Positions 52,173 through 60,583 of a DNA stretch of 64,000 nt are shown here, in pieces. The notes below the pieces were generated by a model. The model was not told where the DNA came from. It saw nothing but the letters and a program-made list of their open reading frames with translations, and did no database searches. This DNA comes from Pedobacter sp. N36a (lineage in GTDB: Bacteria; Bacteroidota; Bacteroidia; Sphingobacteriales; Sphingobacteriaceae), in assembly GCF_014472395.1 (NCBI RefSeq), contig NZ_JACSZW010000003.1:1-64000 (forward strand), read 5' to 3'. The stretch's first letter is position 1; each line of letters begins with the position of its first letter. Made by a program: the position numbers and the translations under genes.

Positions 52173-53084
52173 TTGGGGAAGTCTAATCTCAGGTATTTTT
52201 TTGCCGGCATTTTATCTTTTGCCATCTGGGGTTTCTTCTCCATTCCATTGAGAAATTTAAAGGCTTTTCCTTCCGAGGAAATCCTTTATTACAGGATCTT
52301 TACTTCCCTGGTTTTTCTATGGATGGCGATCCTGGCCTTTAGAAAAAAGCAAATTAGAAAAGACCTGGATTATATCGCCGGTTTAGGCAGAAAGGAAAAG
52401 AACACCATCGCCCTGCAGATTGCAGTGTCCACGGTACTCCTAGTCTCCAACTGGTACACTTATATTTATGCCGTAAATAATGTCAGCCTTCAATCTGCAG
52501 CCTTTGCTTACATGGTTTGTCCATTGATTACTGCATTTGGTGGCTTTATACTCCTCAAAGAACATTTATCAAAATTAAAACTGATCTCCCTGGCAATTGC
52601 CCTGCTGAGTATCATCCTGCTGGCCACCGGCTCCTTTGTAGAAGTCTTGTGGTCGGTAATCATTGCTTCCCTATATGCGTTTTACCTGATCATTCAGCGG
52701 AAAATGCAAAACCTGGATAAGCTCAATGTACTGGCCCTTCAGATCGGCCTTGCCGTCATCCTGATGCTGCCATTCTATCTTTTTCAGCATGGCGGTATTC
52801 CTGACTCTGCCTGGTTCTGGGGCAACATTATTGTAGTGGCGGTATTCTTTACCATCATCCCATTGTTCCTCAGCCTGTACGCATTGATCGGAATTCCTTC
52901 TTCTACTCTGGGTATCATTATTTATGTGAATCCTATTATTGCCTTTAATGTGGCCATCTTTTATTTTGATGAACACGTAGATTCCAATAAACTGATCGCT
53001 TATTTCTTGCTGGTGGTCTCTGTTGTCGTATTTAATTGGAGCATCATTAAAGATATCCTTACCTTTAAGAAAAAAAACATTTAA
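52173..53084 (+). CDS. rarD: RarD-type EamA permease
   Basis: A 303-residue inner-membrane protein with about ten hydrophobic segments in two EamA repeats; FAGILSFAIWGFFSIPLRNL opens it and STLGIIIYVNPIIAFNVAIFYF lies near 250, as in RarD. RarD-type members carry small metabolites; substrate unknown. The start is TTG 52173, 3 nt after the ridA stop, which suggests co-translation. recG follows after 3 nt. Confidence 0.87.
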   Translation: MGKSNLRYFFAGILSFAIWGFFSIPLRNLKAFPSEEILYYRIFTSLVFLWMAILAFRKKQIRKDLDYIAGLGRKEKNTIALQIAVSTVLLVSNWYTYIYAVNNVSLQSAAFAYMVCPLITAFGGFILLKEHLSKLKLISLAIALLSIILLATGSFVEVLWSVIIASLYAFYLIIQRKMQNLDKLNVLALQIGLAVILMLPFYLFQHGGIPDSAWFWGNIIVVAVFFTIIPLFLSLYALIGIPSSTLGIIIYVNPIIAFNVAIFYFDEHVDSNKLIAYFLLVVSVVVFNWSIIKDILTFKKKNI

Positions 53085-53087
53085 CTC

Positions 53088-55193
53088 TTGTTTGCTTCCA
53101 GTTTAGATTCCACTATAGAGTACCTGAAAGGCGTAGGGCCTAAGCGTGCGGAACTCCTGCAAAAGGAGCTGCGTATTTTCACCTACGATCATTTACTCAA
53201 TTATTTTCCTTTCCGTTATATCGACCGTACCCGGTTTTATAAAGTAAATGAGCTGAACAGCGAATTGCCTTATGTGCAGGTATTGGGTCGGATTACCGGA
53301 AAAGAACAGATTGGAGAAAAACATAAGAAAAGGATTGTAGCCCGCCTAACTGACGAAACCGGCTCGATAGAACTGGTCTGGTTTCAAAGTTTGAAATGGA
53401 TTGATGAAAACGTACAGCGTGGCAAGGTATATATTGTTTTTGGGAAGCCAGCGGCTTTTAACGGAGGCTTTAGTATCTCTCATCCAGAACTGGAAAACTA
53501 CCCGCGACCAGCAACGATTACCGGAAACCTTCGTTTACAGCCGGTTTATAACTCCACGGAAAAACTTAAAAAATTTTTCCTCGATAGTAAAGGGATTCAG
53601 AAATTACAGACGCTGGTATTGGAACAGCACCTGTCGGAAGTAAAGGAAAGTCTGCCAGCTTATATTCTGGATAAATACCAGATGGTGACTAAAAAAGAAG
53701 CGCTGCTGAGCATCCATTTTCCCCGTGATGTAAAGGCCTTAAAAGGAGCAGAACGAAGGTTGAAGTTTGAAGAGCTGTTCTATATCCAGTTGCAGCTGCT
53801 GCACAATAAGCAAATCAGGGAGTGGAAGTTTAAAGGACATCCATTCAACTCCGTTGGGGAAAGCGTGAATACTTTCTATAAAGAAATCCTGCCTTTTGAA
53901 CTGACCGGGGCCCAAAAGCGGGTCATCAAAGAAATCAGAACAGACACACAGCGTGGCATTCAGATGAACCGTCTGGTGCAGGGCGATGTAGGCAGCGGGA
54001 AGACGGTTGTCGCATTGATGAGCATGTTATTGGCCAAAGACAACGGCTTCCAGGCTTGTATGATGGCGCCTACGGAGATTTTGGCACGCCAGCACTATGA
54101 ATCGATCACATCGCTGTTAAATGGCCGCCTGGCGAAAGTAGGCATCCTGACCGGCAGCAGCACCAAAAAGCAGCGTACAAAATTACATGCGGAGCTAGAA
54201 GCCGGAGAAATTGATATCCTGGTAGGTACCCATGCACTCATTGAAGATAAAGTAATTTTTAAAAACCTGGCTTTAGTGGTCATCGATGAACAACACCGTT
54301 TTGGTGTGGAGCAACGGGCTAAACTTTGGCGTAAAAATGCGATTCCGCCTCATATTTTGGTGATGACGGCAACGCCTATTCCGCGTACCCTGGCCATGAC
54401 CTTATACGGAGATCTGGATGTTTCCTCGATTGATGAATTGCCAGTAGGCAGGAAGCCAATTGAAACCCGTCATTTTTTTGAAGGTCAGCGTTTGCGCATG
54501 TTTGGCTTTATGCGGGAAGAGATTGCTAAAGGCCGACAAGTCTACGTGGTTTATCCATTGATCAAAGAAAGTGAGAAGCTTGATCTGCTGAACCTGGAAG
54601 CCGGAATTGAGCAGATGAGCTATCAGTTCCCCCGTCCGGATTTTCAGATTAGTATCGTCCATGGGCAGATGAAGAATGCAGAAAAGCAGTTCGAAATGCA
54701 GCAGTTTATTGATGGAAAAAGCCAGATTATGGTGGCCACTACCGTAATTGAGGTAGGAGTAAATGTGCCGAATGCTTCGATTATGATCATTGAAAACGCA
54801 GAACGTTTTGGGCTGTCACAACTTCATCAGCTGCGTGGAAGGGTAGGCAGGGGTGCTGAGCAGTCGTATTGTATCCTGATGTCCGGAAATAAGCTGAGTG
54901 CAGACGGACGTTTGCGCCTGGATACAATGGTGAAAACCAATAACGGCTTTGAGATTTCTGAGATCGATTTGCAGCTGCGCGGTCCTGGAGACCTGACCGG
55001 TACACAGCAAAGTGGCGTGCTGGAATTGAAACTGGCCAATCTGGCCACAGATCAATTGATTTTGCAAGAGGCAAGGTCAACGGTGATGGACATTCTAGCG
55101 GGAGATCCACAGTTGGAACTCCCTGAAAATAGTCTTTTAAAAACATACCTCGCTAAAAGAAGCAGAGGTATTGCTTTAGATAAAATTTCTTAA
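53088..55193 (+). CDS. recG: ATP-dependent DNA helicase RecG
   Basis: Reverses stalled forks and branch-migrates Holliday junctions. The 701-residue protein starts with the wedge/OB domain (about 1-180), followed by Walker A GDVGSGKT near 299, DEQH near 399, TATPIPRT near 427 and motif VI-like QLRGRVGRG near 580. The start is TTG 53088, 3 nt after the rarD stop. It terminates near a convergent serine hydrolase gene with no gap. Confidence 0.95.
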   Translation: MFASSLDSTIEYLKGVGPKRAELLQKELRIFTYDHLLNYFPFRYIDRTRFYKVNELNSELPYVQVLGRITGKEQIGEKHKKRIVARLTDETGSIELVWFQSLKWIDENVQRGKVYIVFGKPAAFNGGFSISHPELENYPRPATITGNLRLQPVYNSTEKLKKFFLDSKGIQKLQTLVLEQHLSEVKESLPAYILDKYQMVTKKEALLSIHFPRDVKALKGAERRLKFEELFYIQLQLLHNKQIREWKFKGHPFNSVGESVNTFYKEILPFELTGAQKRVIKEIRTDTQRGIQMNRLVQGDVGSGKTVVALMSMLLAKDNGFQACMMAPTEILARQHYESITSLLNGRLAKVGILTGSSTKKQRTKLHAELEAGEIDILVGTHALIEDKVIFKNLALVVIDEQHRFGVEQRAKLWRKNAIPPHILVMTATPIPRTLAMTLYGDLDVSSIDELPVGRKPIETRHFFEGQRLRMFGFMREEIAKGRQVYVVYPLIKESEKLDLLNLEAGIEQMSYQFPRPDFQISIVHGQMKNAEKQFEMQQFIDGKSQIMVATTVIEVGVNVPNASIMIIENAERFGLSQLHQLRGRVGRGAEQSYCILMSGNKLSADGRLRLDTMVKTNNGFEISEIDLQLRGPGDLTGTQQSGVLELKLANLATDQLILQEARSTVMDILAGDPQLELPENSLLKTYLAKRSRGIALDKIS

Positions 55194-56411
55194 TTAGTCT
55201 TCGTCGCTGCCTGGCAATGATCCTGATCCTGAATATGCTCCTTTTCTGATGATCGGCATACCCAGATGTTTGTATAGGTCATCCAAATGCATCAAACTGC
55301 CATTGGTCAGGTTGCCAAGGAAGATTACCACAATGTTCTTCTGTACATCACGCACGTAGATGTGTCTGAATCCATGCCACCATCCTGTGTGGTAAACTAC
55401 TTTTCTGCCATTCTCACCATCAAACATTCTCCATCCATAACCGTAGTTAAAGTGACCATTGATGGCTTTGTTGTGTCCCTTATACGCAGAGTCCAGACTC
55501 GATTTTGTTAGCAATCTGCCATTTTTCAAGGCTTTGTCATACAATACTAAATCGTGGATCGTGCTGTAAATTCCTTTATCCCCAACTGGGCCATCCAGGA
55601 AGTTCTGTACGACAGAATATCTCCAGGTACGGTCGTGACCTACTACATCAACAGGGATTTTCGGATATACGGTAGTAGAGTAAACGTGCGTGTTTTTCAT
55701 TCCCGCAGGTTTGAAAATATGCTCCATCATGTAGTCGGAGTAAGGTTTGCCGGTCACCTTTTCGATGATGGCAGCGAGTACCATATAATTGGAGTTATTG
55801 TAATGAAAACGGGTATCCGGTTTGGCATAGCGGTTAGGCTTATGCTCGGCAATGAGGTTCATGACGTCATGGTTACTCATCGGTTTTTTCTTATCTTTCC
55901 AGATGCCATCCGTAAAATAAACATAGTTCATCATGCCGCTGCGGTGGGTCAATAACAATTTCACATTGATGCCTTCATAAGGGAAGTTGGGGTAAAATTT
56001 CTTTACATCATCGGTCAGTTTTAATTTCCCCTGCTCTATCAATTGCATAATGGCCGTACCAGTGAAGGTTTTGGTAATGGAAGCCAGCTCAAATTCAGAA
56101 TTGATTTTTAAGCTGTCGCGGTGCAGGTAATCTGCCCATCCAATGGCCTTTTCATATAAGATCTTGCCGTCTTTTGCGACCAGCATATTGCCATTAAATC
56201 CGTATTTTTTATGGAGGTTCTGTACAAAGTCAGCAATCCATTTATCCCCCTTGGCAGGATTGTAAACCAATAACAAGCTGTCGGCCTTATCATCTTCCAC
56301 AGTCCGCTCTTTACTTGGCTCAGCAAGTGCCGCAGGTTTTTTGGAATTTGAACAGGAAAAGAATAATAAGGTGGCTACTGAAGCTGCGGCTAGAATATTA
56401 CGATAAGTCAT
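55194..56411 (-). CDS. Serine hydrolase, class C beta-lactamase family lipoprotein
   Basis: A 405-residue lipoprotein, lipobox LFFSC (Cys about residue 20). The PF00144 motifs are visible: SITK near residue 108 (Ser nucleophile and Lys), YNNSNY near 205 and HTGWWHG near 345 in the KTG position. Members act as D-Ala-D-Ala carboxypeptidases, esterases or beta-lactamases; which one cannot be told. It is convergent with recG, and the two stop codons almost touch. Confidence 0.86.
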   Translation of the reverse strand: MTYRNILAAASVATLLFFSCSNSKKPAALAEPSKERTVEDDKADSLLLVYNPAKGDKWIADFVQNLHKKYGFNGNMLVAKDGKILYEKAIGWADYLHRDSLKINSEFELASITKTFTGTAIMQLIEQGKLKLTDDVKKFYPNFPYEGINVKLLLTHRSGMMNYVYFTDGIWKDKKKPMSNHDVMNLIAEHKPNRYAKPDTRFHYNNSNYMVLAAIIEKVTGKPYSDYMMEHIFKPAGMKNTHVYSTTVYPKIPVDVVGHDRTWRYSVVQNFLDGPVGDKGIYSTIHDLVLYDKALKNGRLLTKSSLDSAYKGHNKAINGHFNYGYGWRMFDGENGRKVVYHTGWWHGFRHIYVRDVQKNIVVIFLGNLTNGSLMHLDDLYKHLGMPIIRKGAYSGSGSLPGSDED

Positions 56412-56559
56412 GAATAATGATGGTGCTTTAAAGACCGGAAAATTAAGGAATAATAACCTTTTAAACGTAAAAGAGTTTTAAACATTATCAGCACCTATTA
56501 TTTACCTTATGAAATTGTATACATTTGAAGAATAGCGCTACCATTAAATTATAAAAAAC

Positions 56560-56567
56560 TAAATTTG
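56560..56567 (+). promoter_or_regulatory. -7 promoter box of fumC
   Basis: TAAATTTG, exact TAnnTTTG, 19 nt before the fumC ATG. Confidence 0.5.
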
Positions 56568-56586
56568 TCATCACAAAAAAAACACT

Positions 56587-57984
56587 ATGAATTTTAGAAC
56601 TGAACACGATACCATGGGTGAAGTGCAGGTACCTGCCGATAAATATTGGGGGGCTCAAACCGAACGTTCACGTAATAATTTTAAAATAGGCCCTGAGGCT
56701 TCGATGCCAAAGGAAATCATACATGCTTTTGGTTATCTGAAGAAAGCAGCAGCATTAGCAAATACGGAGTTAGGCGTGTTGACCGCAGAAAAAGCAGCAT
56801 TGATTGCTACTGCTTGTGATGAAGTGATTGCAGGTGCTTTAGATGAGCAGTTTCCTTTAGTGATCTGGCAAACAGGTTCGGGAACGCAAAGTAATATGAA
56901 TGCGAATGAGGTGATTGCCAATCGTGCACACGTGCTGAATGGTGGTACACTTGCTGATGCGGCGAAAGTTTTGCACCCTAATGATGATGTGAACAAATCA
57001 CAATCTTCAAATGATACTTATCCAACGGCAATGCACATCGCTGCTTACAAACAGGCAGTAGAGATTACCATTCCAGGATTGGAGAAATTACGTCATACCT
57101 TAAGTGGTAAAGTTGCGGAATTCAGCGATATCGTAAAAACAGGCCGTACCCACTTCATGGATGCAACGCCATTGACATTGGGACAGGAGTTTTCAGGATA
57201 TGTACAGCAAATTGACAACAGTGTTAGAGCGATCAAAAATGCTTTAGTGATGATCTCTGAGCTTGCGCTCGGTGGTACTGCTGTAGGTACAGGATTAAAT
57301 ACGCCTAAAGGTTACGATGTGCTGGTTGCTGCTAAAATTGCAGACCTGACCGGACTTCCTTTTGTAACGGCTCCAAATAAATTTGAAGCCTTGGCAGCAC
57401 ATGATGCCATGGTAGAATTGTCGGCAGCTTACAAACGTACCGCTGTAGCTTTAATGAAAATTGGTAATGACATTAGAATGCTAAGCTCTGGTCCACGTTG
57501 TGGTATCGGTGAGATCATCATTCCCGATAATGAGCCAGGTTCTTCTATTATGCCAGGAAAAGTAAATCCTACACAGCCTGAAGCGTTAACTATGGTTTGT
57601 GCACAGGTAATGGGTAATGATGTAACAGTTGGTATCGGTGGCAGCAATGGTCATTTTGAACTGAATGTGTTCAAACCGGTAATTGCAGCTAACGTATTAC
57701 AGTCAGGACGCTTAATTGGTGATGCTTGTGTGTCATTTAATGACAAATGTGCAGAAGGTATTTTACCGAACTTGCCAGAAATTAAAAAACATTTAGAGAA
57801 CTCTCTGATGCTGGTTACTGCTTTAAATCCTCATGTAGGTTATGAAAATGCAGCTAAAATCGCTAAAAAAGCACATAAAGAAAATAAAACTTTACGCGCT
57901 GCAGCAATTGAATTGGATTTACTGACCGGCGAGCAATTCGACGAGTGGGTACGTCCGGAAGATATGGTTGGCAGTTTAAAATAA
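56587..57984 (+). CDS. fumC: Fumarate hydratase class II
   Basis: Interconverts fumarate and malate in the TCA cycle; a tetramer without an iron-sulfur cluster. The signature [16 protein letters not shown] lies near residue 318, [13 protein letters not shown] near 98, [11 protein letters not shown] near 137 and [12 protein letters not shown] near 184 are the other conserved regions. The 465-residue length is standard. The four genes that follow are on the same strand with 5-20 nt gaps. Confidence 0.97.
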   Translation: MNFRTEHDTMGEVQVPADKYWGAQTERSRNNFKIGPEASMPKEIIHAFGYLKKAAALANTELGVLTAEKAALIATACDEVIAGALDEQFPLVIWQTGSGTQSNMNANEVIANRAHVLNGGTLADAAKVLHPNDDVNKSQSSNDTYPTAMHIAAYKQAVEITIPGLEKLRHTLSGKVAEFSDIVKTGRTHFMDATPLTLGQEFSGYVQQIDNSVRAIKNALVMISELALGGTAVGTGLNTPKGYDVLVAAKIADLTGLPFVTAPNKFEALAAHDAMVELSAAYKRTAVALMKIGNDIRMLSSGPRCGIGEIIIPDNEPGSSIMPGKVNPTQPEALTMVCAQVMGNDVTVGIGGSNGHFELNVFKPVIAANVLQSGRLIGDACVSFNDKCAEGILPNLPEIKKHLENSLMLVTALNPHVGYENAAKIAKKAHKENKTLRAAAIELDLLTGEQFDEWVRPEDMVGSLK

Positions 57985-58003
57985 TTTATAAAAATACCCC
58001 GAT

Positions 58004-58498
58004 ATGTGGAGATTGATATTATCCCTTTTACTGGTTTCAGGTCTGTTTGCCTCTTGCAGCAGACTGCCTAATGTACAGGGGAAAGGTGAGGCTTTTTTGC
58101 AGGGTGTTTGGAATCAGGATAGTATACCTCACAAAGAGCAATTGCTGAATTATACCCAGCATAAGTTCAAGTTCACCTGCGACTCGTTCTATGTAGATTT
58201 GACAACTTACTCTAAAGTGAACTACTATGCTGATTCTTGTTTTAATAATGGCGTTTGGAAGGAGTATGCCAAAGGAGTTTATGAGGTCCGCAACGACAGT
58301 CTGATTTTGGAAGGCACCTATACAAAGGCCAATTATAAACAAAAAGTAACCGGTTGCTATCAAATCGGCAGGTATGTGAGGAGCTTTTTTGTCAAGTCTT
58401 TTGAACCGAATAAATTGTCGCTGGTGAATGCCAGTGATCAAAGGGAATGTAACCTGGTCTTGAAAGAAAAGATCGTTTGCGAACCCAAATCGTTATAA
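58004..58498 (+). CDS. Lipoprotein of unknown function downstream of fumC
   Basis: A 164-residue protein with signal peptide and lipobox LFASC (Cys about residue 19). The mature part carries five further cysteines. CDSFYVDLTTYSKVNYYADSC near 65 and GVWKEYAKGVYEVRNDSLILEG near 90 suggest a lipocalin-like beta-barrel; I recognise no named family. It lies 19 nt after fumC and 16 nt before the nuclease gene. Confidence 0.66.
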   Translation: MWRLILSLLLVSGLFASCSRLPNVQGKGEAFLQGVWNQDSIPHKEQLLNYTQHKFKFTCDSFYVDLTTYSKVNYYADSCFNNGVWKEYAKGVYEVRNDSLILEGTYTKANYKQKVTGCYQIGRYVRSFFVKSFEPNKLSLVNASDQRECNLVLKEKIVCEPKSL

Positions 58499-58514
58499 GT
58501 AAATATTAATTCTA

Positions 58515-59321
58515 ATGAACAAAAAATCGATCAAAAGATCATTGAAAGTTGCCCTAACCGTAGCAGTTATGGCATATCTACCTTTAAATGCAAATGCATG
58601 GGGAATGCTTGGCCACCGTATTGTTGGACAAGTAGCAGAAAGTCACCTGACAAAAAAAGCCCTGAAAGGCGTAAGAGGTGTATTGGGCACAGAAAGCCTG
58701 GCCATGGCGAGTAACTGGGGCGATTTCATTAAATCTGATACCGCTTATAATTATTTGTACAACTGGCATTTTGTAAACCTTCCTGGTGGATTGGATAAAC
58801 AAGGGGTATTTAACTTCCTGGATACAGATCATGATGCCAATGTCTACAACAAAACACTGGAAATGGTGGCCATCCTGAAAAACCCAGCTAGTACCGCAGA
58901 TCAAAAAGTATTGGCATTGCGCATGCTGGTTCACATGGTAGGTGATTTAAACCAACCTATGCACACTGCACGTAAAGAAGATCTTGGCGGCAACAAAGTA
59001 TATGTAACCTGGTTTGGTGAAAAATCTAACCTGCACAGGGTTTGGGATGAAGCCCTAATCGGTTACCAGCAGTTGAGTTATACAGAATATGCGGATGCCA
59101 TTAACCACCCGACTAAAGATCAGTTGAGGGCATGGAAAAGCAATTCTTTAAAAGATTTCGTTTATGGTTCTTATGAAGCCTGCAATAGAATTTATGCAGA
59201 AACAAAACCAGAAGCGAAGTTGAGTTACAAATACAATTATGACTTTGCAGGTCTCCTGGATGCACAATTGCTAAAAGGTGGGATTTGCTTAGCCAATATT
59301 CTAAACGAAATTTATAGCTAA
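58515..59321 (+). CDS. S1/P1 nuclease family protein
   Basis: A secreted zinc-dependent single-strand nuclease. The signal peptide ends in NANAWG, placing Trp at the mature N-terminus, whose amino group ligates zinc, as in nuclease P1. GHRIVGQVAESHL near 33 and HMVGDLNQPMHTARKEDLGGNK near 137 hold the His and Asp ligands. HRVWDEALI near 176 is the next conserved stretch. The 268-residue length is normal. It could scavenge extracellular nucleic acid phosphate. Confidence 0.9.
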   Translation: MNKKSIKRSLKVALTVAVMAYLPLNANAWGMLGHRIVGQVAESHLTKKALKGVRGVLGTESLAMASNWGDFIKSDTAYNYLYNWHFVNLPGGLDKQGVFNFLDTDHDANVYNKTLEMVAILKNPASTADQKVLALRMLVHMVGDLNQPMHTARKEDLGGNKVYVTWFGEKSNLHRVWDEALIGYQQLSYTEYADAINHPTKDQLRAWKSNSLKDFVYGSYEACNRIYAETKPEAKLSYKYNYDFAGLLDAQLLKGGICLANILNEIYS

Positions 59322-59326
59322 GAGAT

Positions 59327-59773
59327 ATGAAAATTCTAATGGTTTGTCTGGGCAATATCTGCCGTTCTCCGCTAGCGGAAGGGGTGATGCGTCATTTGGT
59401 GGAAGCAGAAGGTTTGGATTGGCAGATTGCTTCTGCTGGTACCGGCGACTGGCATATCAACGAGCCTGCCGATAAAAGAAGTATCGCCATCGCAAAAAAG
59501 CATGGTTATGACATCTCCAAACAAAGAGCCCGACACTTTAATGTGGATCACTTTGAAGCATTCGACAAGATTCTGGTCATGGATCAGCAGAACGAAAAAG
59601 ATGTCTTGAGGTTGGCAGATGAAGCGCATCACCGTGAAAAAGTAATGCGCTTCTTACCGGAAAATCTGGAAGTTACAGATCCTTATTTTGATGATAAATT
59701 GTTTGAACCCGTGTTTCTTCAAATCGAAGCCCGCTGCAAACAAATTCTGGAAGAAATAAAGACTCAATCTTAA
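59327..59773 (+). CDS. Low-molecular-weight protein-tyrosine phosphatase
   Basis: A 148-residue cytoplasmic phosphatase. The CX5R active site is CLGNICRSPLAEG near residue 7, and the general-acid DPYFDD lies near 122; no other domain is present. Members dephosphorylate protein tyrosines or act on low-molecular phosphoesters. It starts 5 nt after the nuclease gene and 15 nt before the DUF1543 gene. Confidence 0.9.
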   Translation: MKILMVCLGNICRSPLAEGVMRHLVEAEGLDWQIASAGTGDWHINEPADKRSIAIAKKHGYDISKQRARHFNVDHFEAFDKILVMDQQNEKDVLRLADEAHHREKVMRFLPENLEVTDPYFDDKLFEPVFLQIEARCKQILEEIKTQS

Positions 59774-59787
59774 GCCCATTACCCTTT

Positions 59788-60348
59788 ATGGAATCACCAA
59801 AACTGTTTATGCTGATGCTAGGCTGTACACCGCCACCACGTCGGATTGAACAACATGACATGCTTTTCTCTATCGCGCCAGCCCTGAAAGATTTGAAACA
59901 GGAAATTCTTGATTGCTGGCCCGAAGCAGGAGAAAAGATCCACATAGATGCCTGGCGTGAAGTAAGAGCTGTTGATGGCTACCAGATAGAAATAGTGCCT
60001 GTAGGTACTTTAAAAGAAGCACAGGAGCACAAACTGTTTTTCATGAACCTCGGCGGGTATAAACGTAATGAGTTTGATGAGCCGCACTATAAACTGCTCA
60101 TCGTTGCTCCTAATATGGCAAGCGCGATACAGCAAGCCAAACAAACCGCATTCTACAAACATGCCGGTTTTGAAGGTGCCACTTCTCATATTGATGATAA
60201 GTACGGTGTAGATGTGGATGATGCTTTTGAGGTAGTCGATGTATTGCCTGAATCCATTAAAAGCAATTACGAACTGAAAATCACTTTAAAAGAAGGATTG
60301 CCAGAGGATGAAATCCATTTAGGCTATTTTAAGCTGAGCAGGCTTTAA
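59788..60348 (+). CDS. DUF1543 protein
   Basis: A 186-residue protein. LFMLMLGCTPPPRRIEQHDMLF opens it, and KLFFMNLGGYKRNEFDEPHYK near 85 is the DUF1543 signature; APNMASAIQQAKQTAFYKH near 110 follows. The function is unknown. Last gene of the fumC string, convergent with cphA beyond a 235-nt gap. Confidence 0.78.
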   Translation: MESPKLFMLMLGCTPPPRRIEQHDMLFSIAPALKDLKQEILDCWPEAGEKIHIDAWREVRAVDGYQIEIVPVGTLKEAQEHKLFFMNLGGYKRNEFDEPHYKLLIVAPNMASAIQQAKQTAFYKHAGFEGATSHIDDKYGVDVDDAFEVVDVLPESIKSNYELKITLKEGLPEDEIHLGYFKLSRL

Positions 60349-60461
60349 AAATCAGAAAAATCTGAGGGATGGAGGAAAGTATAAAATTTAAGCAAGCAAT
60401 AAAGTAAAAAATATCTGAGGAACTAAAAAAAAACCTAGTATTCAGCACTAAATGGAGTTCC

Positions 60462-60546
60462 ATAAAAAACGGGAGTTTTTCTTTGAAGACCTGTGAATAT
60501 TTGCATTTCCGCAAAGATTCGAGGCTGAAAAGAGAACTCCCGTTTT
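60462..60546 (-). terminator. Long-loop hairpin downstream of cphA
   Basis: AAAACGGGAGTT (60466-60477) pairs with AACTCCCGTTTT (60535-60546), flanked by near-matching extensions. The 57-nt loop itself holds TTTGC/GCAAA. On the minus strand the stem is followed by TTTTTTAT, so it is a terminator of cphA with an unusually large structured loop. Confidence 0.65.
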
Positions 60547-60583
60547 GTTATTCCGCACGATCTCAAATGCGCAGAACCTTTAT

